Source: Hyphomicrobium sp. (GTDB lineage: Bacteria; Pseudomonadota; Alphaproteobacteria; Rhizobiales; Hyphomicrobiaceae). From it: DNA of 64,000 nucleotides. Shown here piece after piece: positions 1 to 8,784 of this stretch. The position numbers and the translations under genes were made by a program. Numbering within the stretch: position 1 is the stretch's first letter; every line of letters begins with the position of its first letter. The stretch covers positions 868,001 through 932,000 of the forward strand of contig NZ_JAIETU010000005.1 of assembly GCF_019744875.1 (NCBI RefSeq), given 5' to 3'. The notes below the pieces were generated by a model. The model was not told the origin of the DNA, did not search any database, and saw nothing but the letters and a program-made list of their open reading frames with translations.

Positions 1-1
1 G

Positions 2-784
2 GTGCGGAAGAACATCCTGTCACTTTTCAAGTCGCTGTCGCGCCATCTGGAAACCGGGCGGCTCGAAGAGGTGACGCTGACGACCAACGGAAGCCAGCTC
101 GCCAAGTTCGCCGGAGACCTGCGGACGGCCGGCGTGCGGCGCGTCAACGTCTCGGTCGACACGCTCGATCCGGTCAAGTTCAAGGCCGTCACGCGCTGGG
201 GCGATCTCGCGACCGTGCTCGACGGCATCAAGGCGGCGCAGCGCGCGGGCCTCGCGATCAAGATTAACGCGGTGGCGCTCAAGGATGTGAACGAGCACGA
301 GATCGACGACCTGATCCGGTTCGCGCACGGCGAAGGGCACGACCTGACGCTCATCGAAACGATGCCGCTCGGCGAGATCGAGGGCGACCGCACCGACCAG
401 TACCTGCCGCTGTCGCGCGTCCGCGCCGACCTGCTCGAGCGCTGGACGCTGGACGATATTCCGTTCCGCACGGGTGGGCCCGCCCGCTATGTGACGGTGC
501 GCGAGACCGGCGGCCGGCTCGGCTTCATCACCCCGTTGACGCACAATTTCTGCGAGAGCTGCAACCGCGTGCGCGTGACCTGCACGGGCACGCTGTTCAT
601 GTGCCTCGGACAGGAAGATGCCGCCGACCTGCGCACGCCCTTGCGCGCGAGCCCCGACAACGGCCTGTTGTTCGAGGCGATCGACGCGGCCATCCAGCGC
701 AAGCCGAAGGGGCATGACTTCGTCATCGATCGGCGCGCGCAAAAGCCCGCCGTGGGACGTCATATGAGCATGACGGGGGGGTGA
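2..784 (+). CDS. moaA: GTP 3',8-cyclase MoaA, 5'-truncated by window edge
   Basis: Radical-SAM enzyme that starts molybdenum cofactor biosynthesis by converting GTP to 3',8-cyclo-GTP. The visible 260 residues open with VRKN, which in the family follows the GEP motif, so the N-terminal CxxxCxxC cluster lies upstream of the window and base 2 is not the true start. The second, C-terminal cluster motif is intact: FCESC followed 13 residues later by Cys (CxxC-x13-C). The protein ends in Gly-Gly, as MoaA proteins do. The stop is TGA at 782-784. The next gene starts 35 bp downstream on the same strand. Confident as to family; only completeness is limited. Confidence 0.96.
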   Translation: MRKNILSLFKSLSRHLETGRLEEVTLTTNGSQLAKFAGDLRTAGVRRVNVSVDTLDPVKFKAVTRWGDLATVLDGIKAAQRAGLAIKINAVALKDVNEHEIDDLIRFAHGEGHDLTLIETMPLGEIEGDRTDQYLPLSRVRADLLERWTLDDIPFRTGGPARYVTVRETGGRLGFITPLTHNFCESCNRVRVTCTGTLFMCLGQEDAADLRTPLRASPDNGLLFEAIDAAIQRKPKGHDFVIDRRAQKPAVGRHMSMTGG

Positions 785-819
785 GCTTCCCGGCGCTCGT
801 GGAGTAGGGGGCGAAGAGC

Positions 820-1599
820 ATGTCGAGAGCACTGCTGCGCCACGCCCGCCTCTCGCGACGCCAGCTCATTACGTTCGCACTCGCGTCGGCGGTGTTGAAC
901 GGCATCATCACCGCCAGCGTCGGCGCGTGGCTGGCGCAGACCTACTCCGCCTATCAGGCGCGGCGCCACGCCATCGAAACCATCGCCAACCTCGTTTACG
1001 AGCGACGCACGCGGGCGGGCATGGTCGCGTCCGCTATCCGCCGCAACGCCGATCTCGAAGAGGTGCGCCACCGCAAGCAGGCCTATGACGAAGCCTATGT
1101 GGAGTGGAACAAGAACGTGATGCTGAACCTGTTCGCCATTCGCGAGGCGGCGGGCGATCTCAGGTTCTCGGCGCTGGAGCCGCTGTTCGAAGACCACCTG
1201 ATCGCGGCGATGGCCGACGTGGATCGCTGCGTGACGAAGGCCTACGACGCGCGGGTCGTCAATGGCGATGCCAAAGCGATCCTGGAAGCGTGCCGCATGA
1301 CAGACCTGCACCAGTTCGTGCTCGATTGCGGGGCGACGTTCACCAACGAGCTCTACAAGCTCACGCGGCTCACGTTCATTCCGTTCACCGGAGAGTTCGA
1401 CCGGACCAAGGCGCTCGCGGAAACGCACATTCGCGATGCCTGCGGGGTAGTGCCGAAGCCGGTCGCGCCGGCGCCGTCGCCTGCTCAGGCGCCGGCACCC
1501 GCTTCCCCCGAAGTTTCGACAGCGCCTGCCGCGCCGCAGCCGACGGCGCCCGCTGGCGCGACTCCGTCGCCCGCGTCTGACACCGCGGCTCCCAAGTAG
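820..1599 (+). CDS. Hypothetical single-pass membrane protein with Ala/Pro-rich tail
   Basis: Not recognised. The 259-residue protein has a basic N-terminus, one hydrophobic segment at about residues 17-40 (LITFALASAV onward), a charged helical middle with scattered Cys (around residues 131, 150, 162 and 205), and a low-complexity Ala/Pro/Thr tail from about 212 to the end. The likely topology is a signal-anchored periplasmic domain, which is inference. The ATG at 820 follows a purine-rich stretch (GGAGTAGGGGG) in ribosome-binding position. It lies 35 bp after moaA but nothing in it suggests a cofactor-biosynthesis role. Confidence 0.75.
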   Translation: MSRALLRHARLSRRQLITFALASAVLNGIITASVGAWLAQTYSAYQARRHAIETIANLVYERRTRAGMVASAIRRNADLEEVRHRKQAYDEAYVEWNKNVMLNLFAIREAAGDLRFSALEPLFEDHLIAAMADVDRCVTKAYDARVVNGDAKAILEACRMTDLHQFVLDCGATFTNELYKLTRLTFIPFTGEFDRTKALAETHIRDACGVVPKPVAPAPSPAQAPAPASPEVSTAPAAPQPTAPAGATPSPASDTAAPK

Positions 1600-1660
1600 C
1601 AGCTCTCAAGTCGACGAAGCGCGGCGTCACACGGATTGCGGCAGCGATTGCCGCCGTGAG

Positions 1661-2212
1661 CTACGGGCGCGCCTGCATGGCTTCGAGAGCTCCTGGAACG
1701 CCGAGAAGATTGTGCGGCACAGCGAGGTAGCGCCCCGTGACGCCGACAATGGCTCCGGCGACGACGAGCGTCATGACCCAGCCGAAGGTGTTCATCATGC
1801 GGGCGTGGCGGCGTCCGCGGCGCGCGGCCCGCATCCACGGTGGCGGCGACACGACGCCCTGCGGTTCTACCAACGCCGGTTTCCGGTTGAGGTCCTTGAA
1901 CAGCGCGAGGCTGGCGTGGCTCGGGCCCGAGACGATAGCGCCGCCGCTCCGCTCACGGTCGGCCAGGTCATGGTCGTCCGGTTCATGCTCCCAGGCTTCA
2001 TGCTCCCCGGCGCTGGGCTCGCGCGATTGGGGGTCACTTTTTTTCTGGTCGCCTGGCCGGGGCTTTCTCGGTTCCGAAGCAGCCGCGCGCATCCGCGCTG
2101 CAAGCTCCCGGCTCGCCGCGGACATTCCGCTGGGGGCCCCATCGGAATAGCGATCGCCGAAGCCAGCCTCGGTGAGTGCGGCTTTAAGGGATCTGTTGCC
2201 CGCTTGTGCCAT
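1661..2212 (-). CDS. Hypothetical protein with C-terminal membrane segment
   Basis: Not recognised. The frame is open upstream to 2302, but the ATG at 2212 (MAQAGNRSLK) is preferred because GGAG sits about 9 nt upstream. The 183-residue product has a short helical N-terminus, a long charged disordered-looking middle rich in Glu, Asp, Pro and Ser, an Arg cluster (ARRGRRHAR) and then a single hydrophobic segment (FGWVMTLVVAGAIVGVTG) near the C-terminus. This suggests a tail-anchored cytoplasmic protein. It is divergent from the NnrU-like gene, with 227 bp between starts. Confidence 0.6.
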   Translation of the reverse strand: MAQAGNRSLKAALTEAGFGDRYSDGAPSGMSAASRELAARMRAAASEPRKPRPGDQKKSDPQSREPSAGEHEAWEHEPDDHDLADRERSGGAIVSGPSHASLALFKDLNRKPALVEPQGVVSPPPWMRAARRGRRHARMMNTFGWVMTLVVAGAIVGVTGRYLAVPHNLLGVPGALEAMQARP

Positions 2213-2439
2213 CGACAAAACTCCGCAAGTGCGGGACGCGTACAAACACTTATCGCTGCCACAACGTGTTGCCGCTGTCGCAACGCCGGACCGCTGTCGC
2301 AACGGCGGTACTCGAGGACGCGTTCCGCCTTCGCACGATTATGCTAAAAAGCTGCGCATCGGGCAATGTTGGTGCACTGCGAAATTTTTCGGCCCGCGTG
2401 GCTGTTCGCGCCGGCCGCTCACTCTGGGGGATCTTGACC

Positions 2440-3033
2440 ATGCTTTTGCTGATGATCGGCCTCGTGCTGTTCCTGGCCATTCACCTCGTGCCGACGTCTC
2501 CCAGCTTGCGTGACGGGTTGATCGAGCGGTTCGGCGCGGGCGCGTACAAAGTCGCGTTCTCGGTGGTTTCGCTGATCGGGTTCGCGCTCATCGTGGCCGG
2601 GTATCACAAGCTTCAGATGATGCCCGGAAAGAACCCGGTGCTGTTCGATCCGCCGTCGTGGACGCGCCACATCGCGTTCCTGCTGATGGTGCCGGCGATG
2701 ATCCTGATCGTTGCGTCGGCCATCCCGTCGCGCATCCGCACGGCGGCCAAGCATCCGATGCTGGCGGCCATCAAATTCTGGGCGCTGGCGCATCTGCTCG
2801 TGAACGGCGATCTCGGATCGCTGATCCTGTTCGGAAGCTTCCTCGCGTTCGCCGTCTACGATCGGATTTCCATCAAGCGGCGGCCGGGCGTTGCGGTGCC
2901 GCCGACGCCGACGAGCCCGCTCAACGACGTGGCGGTCGTTGTCGTGGGCCTTGCGCTCTACGCATTCCTGATGTTCGGCGGGCATGGCGCGCTGATCGGC
3001 GTGCCGCTGACGAGCTTCAGCTTCGCGCCGTAA
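2440..3033 (+). CDS. NnrU family integral membrane protein
   Basis: About 197 residues, almost all membrane helices, matching the NnrU family, whose founding members sit in nitric-oxide/denitrification gene clusters. Family-like features include the HLVP segment near the N-terminus, WTRHIAFLLM in the middle, KFWALAHLLVNGDL and a C-terminal GHG. The open frame extends back to 2206, but the ATG at 2440 is preferred: GGGGG lies about 10 nt upstream and the protein then begins directly with the first membrane helix. No denitrification genes are visible nearby, so a nitric-oxide role is not supported by context. Confidence 0.85.
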   Translation: MLLLMIGLVLFLAIHLVPTSPSLRDGLIERFGAGAYKVAFSVVSLIGFALIVAGYHKLQMMPGKNPVLFDPPSWTRHIAFLLMVPAMILIVASAIPSRIRTAAKHPMLAAIKFWALAHLLVNGDLGSLILFGSFLAFAVYDRISIKRRPGVAVPPTPTSPLNDVAVVVVGLALYAFLMFGGHGALIGVPLTSFSFAP

Positions 3034-3059
3034 CGCGCCGCGTGGGCTGATCGCCGCGA

Positions 3060-4907
3060 TCAGTGCAGCGGAACGATGAAGTCCGTGTATTCGCCGGTTT
3101 CATTGCCGATGCCGCCATCGGAAATGATCATCGAGGACCCGGGCTTCATCACGTCCGCGATCTGCTCGCGCACGTCCTCGGGAATGGCGATGCGATCGAG
3201 GGCTGCGGCGGCGGTCTGAGGCGAGGTAGAGACCGGCGCGGGCTGTTGTTCTTTCGCCTTCGCCGTCTTGTCCTTCTTCGACTTCTTGACGTCGCTTGCC
3301 TTGTTGTAGGGGATCGATGCGACGCTCCACTGCATGCCCGTCCGGTCCGCCGTGTAGTCGAGCGCCGTGAAGACGTGCGTGCCGATGGGCTCGTCGGGTT
3401 TGTCGAAGGCGACCTCGACGTCGAACATGTCCTCGTAGCCCTGGCGGACGTAGAGGCGCTTCTTCGCGCGGCTGACGAGCACGGAGACGGGCAGGTTGCG
3501 CTTCTGCTCCATGCGCTTGGCGGCGAGTTCTTTCGAGAGGCCCCGCTGCAGGCGGGCATTGGCGCTCGCGAGTTCGTTCATGGCAGCGGTGCGCCTGGCG
3601 TCTGCCTCTGTCGCTGCGGCTTCGGCTGCCTTGAGCGCGGCGTCGGCCGATGCCCAGGCGACGCGAGCCGCTTCGGCGAGCGCCGGGTATTCCAACAGCT
3701 CGTCCTTGAGCTCGGCGATGCGTGCGTCGCGTACGGCCGGGTCCACCTTTTTCGCGGACACCTTCCTGGCGGCGGCCTTCTTGGACGCGGATTTCTTCGA
3801 CTTACGCTCTTCGCGCGTGACGGGCGGGGCCTCCGGCTTTTCGAGCTCGGCAAGCTCGCGGTCGGCGCGGGCCTTGGCCTGTTCCAGCTCCTTCATTTCC
3901 GTCCTGGCCTTTTCAGCCTCTGCGCGCGCGGCGATCAGCGGCTGGCGTGCTGCGGCGGAAGCTTTCTGGGCCTGCTCGAGCAGGTTGGCTTTCTCGGCAC
4001 GCTCATAACCGGCCGCGCGGATTTCGCCCGTCAGGGCTTCCATCTCGGCGCGGCGGCGCTCGCGGTAGGCGGATCGCGGGGTCGTCATGTCGGGCGTTTC
4101 CGACGCGACCGCTGTCGAGACGCCGAGGACCTGCGAAACGGTTGAAGCGCCCGCGGCGCCCGAGGCATCGGCAACCTTTACGTTGGCGGGCGCGGTGGCA
4201 ACGGCCTCAGGAGGGAAAGCGGCAAACAGGCGGTCGTGCACAATCGGCACAGGCGTCACGGGCTCGCGGCTGACGATGACGCGCGTGCCCATGCTCGTCA
4301 TGCCGAACAGCTTCTGAGAAAAGCCATGCGGGAGACGGATGCAGCCGTGGGACGCCGGATATCCGGGCAGCGCGCCCGCGTGCAGGGCCACGCCCGACCA
4401 GGTGATGCGCTGCATGTTCGGCATCGAGGCGCCGGCGTAGAGGTTGGAGTAGTGCTGGCGCTTCTTCTGCACGATCGAATAGACGCCGGCCGGCGTGCTG
4501 TATCCGACGCGGCCCGAGGAAACGGGCGATTCCGCGATGGGGCCGTTCGCGTCGTAGACCACCAGGCGCTGGCGGGAGAGCGATACGTTGATGACGAGCG
4601 GGCCTTTGGCCGCCGCGCGCTCCACGGCCGCCTGCGAGCCCTTCTTTTTCTTGCCGGACGGCTTGGCGTCCTCGTTCTCGATGACGGCCGGCTCAGCGCG
4701 GCGCTTGACCTTCTGCAGCTTGGCTTTCGGCGGGGCGTCGTCCCAGTTGCCGAAGAGGCCTTGCGCTTCGGCGCGGGTCGGGGCCAGCCCGGCTCCGGCG
4801 GCGAGCACGGCCGCAAGGGCGATCAGCGACAGGGCCCTGGCCGGCGAGGGCTTTACTGCCACAGGCGCGGAACACGTTGCGGGCTTGCGAATTGCAAAAA
4901 GGGGCAC
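3060..4907 (-). CDS. Large L,D-transpeptidase (YkuD) with coiled coil and degenerate second domain
   Basis: Exported enzyme of the L,D-transpeptidase family, which forms 3-3 peptidoglycan crosslinks or anchors proteins to the wall. The catalytic signature PASHGCIRL is present, with nucleophile Cys at about residue 189 and the expected upstream His (ALHAG). Layout: signal segment around residues 24-48 (ARALSLIALAAVLAAG), Lys-rich linker, YkuD domain about 100-215, a long Glu/Ala/Arg coiled-coil region about 280-480, then a C-terminal part that looks like a second YkuD-like fold without the catalytic Cys. The frame is open to 5039; the GTG at 4907 is chosen because AGGGA lies 9 nt upstream and it gives a normal-length signal peptide. 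The exact start is uncertain. Confidence 0.88.
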   Translation of the reverse strand: MPLFAIRKPATCSAPVAVKPSPARALSLIALAAVLAAGAGLAPTRAEAQGLFGNWDDAPPKAKLQKVKRRAEPAVIENEDAKPSGKKKKGSQAAVERAAAKGPLVINVSLSRQRLVVYDANGPIAESPVSSGRVGYSTPAGVYSIVQKKRQHYSNLYAGASMPNMQRITWSGVALHAGALPGYPASHGCIRLPHGFSQKLFGMTSMGTRVIVSREPVTPVPIVHDRLFAAFPPEAVATAPANVKVADASGAAGASTVSQVLGVSTAVASETPDMTTPRSAYRERRRAEMEALTGEIRAAGYERAEKANLLEQAQKASAAARQPLIAARAEAEKARTEMKELEQAKARADRELAELEKPEAPPVTREERKSKKSASKKAAARKVSAKKVDPAVRDARIAELKDELLEYPALAEAARVAWASADAALKAAEAAATEADARRTAAMNELASANARLQRGLSKELAAKRMEQKRNLPVSVLVSRAKKRLYVRQGYEDMFDVEVAFDKPDEPIGTHVFTALDYTADRTGMQWSVASIPYNKASDVKKSKKDKTAKAKEQQPAPVSTSPQTAAAALDRIAIPEDVREQIADVMKPGSSMIISDGGIGNETGEYTDFIVPLH

Positions 4908-5179
4908 GACCAACCATCCCTGCCAAGCGTTTCTGGAAAAACCCAAGCGAAACAAGGCGTAGCGTCTGAGCTTTGAAAGTCTTTTATAAGACCTCAAGGT
5001 TACCAGAACATTTTCCACCTGTGCAATTCGGGAGATCACCGGTGTGAAATCTGGATGATCAGTGTGGCTGCAATGTCGATGGCGCGACCGTTGACGATGC
5101 CCGAACGCACGGCTGGCGTCGCTGCACTGCGGGGTTTAGGGTCCGCCTCCCAGAGTTTTCTTGGAGACATCAGCAGGAT

Positions 5180-6055
5180 ATGTCCCTCCATCCGCTGAGC
5201 CGCCGTTTGATGGCTCCCGACATCACCGCCATGAAGCGGGTGAAGCCGATCATCTCGCTCACGTCGTATCACGCTCACACGGCGGCGATTGCCGACAAGT
5301 ACTGCGATTTCCTGCTCGTCGGTGACAGCCTGGGCATGGTCATGCACGGCTACGAAACGACCGTGCCGGTGACGCTCGACATGATGATCGTGCATGGGCG
5401 CGCCGTGGTGCGGGGCGCGAAGAAGGCGTTGATCGTGGTCGACATGCCGTTTGGCTCCTACGAGGAGAGCCCCTCGGTCGCCTTCCGGAACGCGGCGCGG
5501 GTGATGAAGGAGACGGATTGCGGGGCGGTGAAGCTCGAGGGCGGCCAGCGCATGGCGGAGACGACGCGCTACCTGGTCGAGCGCGGCATCCCTGTGATGG
5601 CGCACGTCGGTCTCACGCCCCAATCCATCAATGTTTTCGGTGGGTTCAAGACGCAGGGCCGGACGCGCGACCAGTGGGCCGCGATCGAGAACGACGCGCG
5701 CGCGGTGGCGGAAGCCGGAGCGTTCGCGGTCGTGCTGGAAGCGATGGCGGAGCCGCTCGCGGCGCGCATCACGAGCGCGATCCCGATCCCGACCATCGGC
5801 ATCGGCGCGTCGTCGGCCTGCGACGGGCAGATCCTGGTGATGGAGGACATGCTCGGGCTGTCGCCGCGGGTGCCGAAGTTCGTCAAGAAGTTCGGCGCGG
5901 TCGCAACGGCCATCGAGGAGGCCATCCAAGCCTACGCCGACGACGTGAGCGGCCGCCGCTTCCCGGCCGAGGAGCACGTCTACGGCATGAAGGACGACCC
6001 CGAGCCGGAACCCCCTCAGGGCGCGGCCCAGTCACGAAAAAGCCGGAAAAGCTGA
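5180..6055 (+). CDS. panB: 3-methyl-2-oxobutanoate hydroxymethyltransferase PanB
   Basis: First committed step of pantothenate synthesis: it transfers a hydroxymethyl group from 5,10-methylene-THF to alpha-ketoisovalerate, giving ketopantoate. The 291-residue protein carries the family landmarks [28 protein letters not shown] and [10 protein letters not shown], plus GIGAS with the acidic residue of ILVMEDMLG. Length and fold are typical for the decameric TIM-barrel enzyme. The last about 20 residues are a Pro/Glu- and Lys/Ser-rich tail beyond the core. It is divergent from the L,D-transpeptidase. No panC follows, so the pathway genes are dispersed. Confidence 0.97.
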   Translation: MSLHPLSRRLMAPDITAMKRVKPIISLTSYHAHTAAIADKYCDFLLVGDSLGMVMHGYETTVPVTLDMMIVHGRAVVRGAKKALIVVDMPFGSYEESPSVAFRNAARVMKETDCGAVKLEGGQRMAETTRYLVERGIPVMAHVGLTPQSINVFGGFKTQGRTRDQWAAIENDARAVAEAGAFAVVLEAMAEPLAARITSAIPIPTIGIGASSACDGQILVMEDMLGLSPRVPKFVKKFGAVATAIEEAIQAYADDVSGRRFPAEEHVYGMKDDPEPEPPQGAAQSRKSRKS

Positions 6056-6249
6056 GCATTTTGCGGCCGCGGTTGAGAACCGGCAGCAGCCCGGTTCACA
6101 TCATTTGCTCTCGGCGGGGTTAGCGCGCTATCAAGCGCATCTCAGCGGGCCGGTGGTCCGATCGAGTTGCGGGAGCCCCCAGTCGTGGTCACGGCTGGTC
6201 TTTCACGGCTCGGGGACGCGTTAATCACAATGGGTGCTACGGGGCTTTT

Positions 6250-7059
6250 ATGGTCGACAATAACGACGCGCTGATCCGCGAAGTCAACGAGGAGATGCGC
6301 CGCGAGCAACTCGCAAGGCTCTGGGAACGCTACGGATATTACATCGCGGGCGCCGCTGTGGCGATCGTTGTGGTGATCGCCGGCGCCAAGCTCTGGGAGA
6401 CCCAGCGGATTGCGGCGGCCAACCAGGCGGGCTCGGAGTACGAGCAGGCCGTGGACCTCGCCAAGTCGGGCAAGATCGAGGATGCCGGGAAGGCCTTCGA
6501 CAAGCTCGCGGAGACCGGACCCAAGGGCTATGGCGCCCTCTCTGCGCTGGCGCACGCCGGTACGCTCCTCAAAACCGACAAGCGGCCCGAAGCCCTGGCG
6601 GTTTTCGACAAGATCGTCGCCGACAAGTCGACCGATCCGCTGCTCGCAGATTTCGCACGTATCCAAGCCGCATCGCTGCGTCTCGGAGAGGCCGACTTTA
6701 CCGAGATGGAGAATCGGCTCAAGCCTTTGACCGGTGAAGGCAGCTCGTGGCGCTACATCGCCGGAGAGCTGCTCGGCACCGCGGCGCTGAAGGCCGGCAA
6801 GCTCGACGAGGCGCGCGCTACTCTGCTGCCTCTGCTCGCCGAACCCGGACTGACGCAGTCCGCGAAAGAACGCATCGATCGCCTGATGGGCGGGATTGCC
6901 ACTTCGGAGCTTTCGAACGCCGCTCCGGCACCGACGACGCCTGCTGCAGCACCGGCCGAAAAGGCGGTTGAGCCGTCCGCGGCGCCCGCGGCAAGCCCGG
7001 CCAAGCCTGAGACGCCGCCGGCCGCGAAAGACTCGGAGAAGCCCGCATCTGCCCCCTAG
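6250..7059 (+). CDS. YfgM-like TPR membrane protein (ancillary SecYEG subunit family)
   Basis: 269 residues: a short cytoplasmic N-terminus, one transmembrane segment at about 31-47 (YIAGAAVAIVVVIAGA), then a periplasmic tetratricopeptide-like helical region to about residue 215, and an Ala/Pro/Glu-rich tail. This matches the YfgM/TPR_21-type family, whose E. coli member associates with the SecYEG translocon and periplasmic chaperones. It lies immediately upstream of the bamB homologue in the same orientation, the arrangement seen in many proteobacteria, which supports a role in outer-membrane protein biogenesis. Function is by family and context. Confidence 0.88.
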   Translation: MVDNNDALIREVNEEMRREQLARLWERYGYYIAGAAVAIVVVIAGAKLWETQRIAAANQAGSEYEQAVDLAKSGKIEDAGKAFDKLAETGPKGYGALSALAHAGTLLKTDKRPEALAVFDKIVADKSTDPLLADFARIQAASLRLGEADFTEMENRLKPLTGEGSSWRYIAGELLGTAALKAGKLDEARATLLPLLAEPGLTQSAKERIDRLMGGIATSELSNAAPAPTTPAAAPAEKAVEPSAAPAASPAKPETPPAAKDSEKPASAP

Positions 7060-7181
7060 AGTCGTTCCGGCTCAAGTGGATCGCGGAACATCTGTCGTTC
7101 TTTGTTTATCGTGCTTCGTGTTGGAAAGCCGGTGCCCACTTGTTCCGAAAGCACTCTGAGGTCGGTCCTGGAGGGTTGAAT

Positions 7182-8588
7182 ATGACGCCGCGTCGCCCGC
7201 GCAGGGCTGCAATCCTCGGTGGGCTCGCCGCGCTGGCGGCCAGCACGCTCATGGGCGGCTGCTCCGATAGCCTGCCCAGCCTGCCGAAGATGAGCGAGCT
7301 CAACCCGTTCAAGGAGACTGTGCCGCCACTGCCCGGCAAGCGCATCGCGGTGCTTCCGGCGCAGGAAAAGGCGTTCGGTGAACTCGCCGAAGCCAATGCG
7401 CCGATCGTGCTGCCGGCTCCGCACATGAACGATGCGTGGGCGCAGCCGGGCGGAGACGCCAACAACGCGCCGGGTCATCTGGCGATTTCCGGCGACACGC
7501 TGCGCCAGACGTGGAGCGTCAGCGCGGGCAAGGGCACGAACAAGGTCGGCCGCGTCTCGGCGCCGCCCATCGTTTATGACGGGCGCGTGTATGCGCTCGA
7601 TTCCGACGGCAAGGTTTCCGCGTTCGCGGTGTCCGGCGGGGCCGCTGTCTGGAGCGCTACGCTCGCGCCCACGACCGACAAGACCGGCCCCGGCTTTTCA
7701 GCCATCACCCAGAACATCATGAACCTGACGGCCGACGACGGCGGCGGCTACGGCGGCGGCATCGCGGCCGATGGCGGGCGTCTCTATGCGGTCAGCGGGT
7801 TCGGCGCCGTGATTGCGCTCGATCCGGCGACCGGCAAGCGGCTCTGGGAGAAGAATATCGGCGTGCCGATCCGCGCCGCCCCGACGACGGCCGCCGACCG
7901 GCTGTTCGTGCTGACCATCGAGGGCAAGCTCTACTGCCTGTCCACGACCGACGGCACGGAGCTCTGGGTTGTGCGCGGGTTGCCCCAGCAGGCGAGCCTC
8001 GGGCTCAACGCCAGCCCGGCGGTGGACGGCGACGTGGTCGTCGTTCCCTATCCTTCGGGCGATCTCGTTGCACTGCGCATCTCGGACGGCAGCGGTCTCT
8101 GGTCGGAAAGCCTGTCGCGGTCGCGCACCACCTCGCAGCTCGCTTCCATGAGCGACGCGGCCCGGCCTGCGCTCAACAACGGCACGGTGTTTGCCATCGG
8201 CCATGGCGGGCGCATGGTTGCAACTGTCGCGTCCAGTGGCGAGCGGCTCTGGTCGCTCAATCTGCCGGGCACGCAGGCGCCCTATGTCGTCGGAGATTCC
8301 GTGTTCGTCGTCGATACGACGGGCCAGCTGATGGCGCTCAACCGGCGCGACGGCAAGGTGCAGTGGACGGTGAAGCTGCCCAATTCAAACACGTGGGCGG
8401 GTCCGGTGCTGGCCAACGGCACGCTGTGGCTCGCCTCCAAGGACGGCCAGCTTGTCGGTGTGGACGCTGCAACCGGGCGCGTGACTGGGCAGATGGGTGT
8501 CGGCGGGCCGGTGTTCATCACGCCGGTCGTGGCCCAGGGCAAGCTGTTCGTGCTGACCGACGACGCCAAGCTCATCGCCTTCAACTGA
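7182..8588 (+). CDS. bamB: Outer-membrane assembly lipoprotein BamB-like beta-propeller
   Basis: 468 residues. A signal peptide ends in a lipobox-like LMGGC (Cys about residue 27), so the mature protein should be a lipoprotein. The rest is a PQQ-type beta-propeller with repeated blades of the form VYALDSDGK / LYAVSGFGAVIALD, as in BamB, the scaffold subunit of the BAM outer-membrane assembly machine. The ATG at 7182 is chosen over a TTG at 7140 because GGAGGG precedes it at ideal spacing. It follows the TPR gene by 122 bp. In many relatives der comes next; here two signalling genes intervene. Confidence 0.9.
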   Translation: MTPRRPRRAAILGGLAALAASTLMGGCSDSLPSLPKMSELNPFKETVPPLPGKRIAVLPAQEKAFGELAEANAPIVLPAPHMNDAWAQPGGDANNAPGHLAISGDTLRQTWSVSAGKGTNKVGRVSAPPIVYDGRVYALDSDGKVSAFAVSGGAAVWSATLAPTTDKTGPGFSAITQNIMNLTADDGGGYGGGIAADGGRLYAVSGFGAVIALDPATGKRLWEKNIGVPIRAAPTTAADRLFVLTIEGKLYCLSTTDGTELWVVRGLPQQASLGLNASPAVDGDVVVVPYPSGDLVALRISDGSGLWSESLSRSRTTSQLASMSDAARPALNNGTVFAIGHGGRMVATVASSGERLWSLNLPGTQAPYVVGDSVFVVDTTGQLMALNRRDGKVQWTVKLPNSNTWAGPVLANGTLWLASKDGQLVGVDAATGRVTGQMGVGGPVFITPVVAQGKLFVLTDDAKLIAFN

Positions 8589-8784
8589 GTGGCCGGGTGA
8601 GTGGCCGGCGGGCCACGCGCGCCTCCCGTACCTCCTTGTTACTGCCGCGCTATTCGGTAAGCACATCTCCGTAAGCGGACTAGCCTCGCGAACGGCTTTG
8701 CCATTATACTCATCTTCAGTCGACCTCGCGCTCAGCGACACTCTCCTGAGCACCGGACGGGGCGGCCCAAGATGGGGGCAGAAG

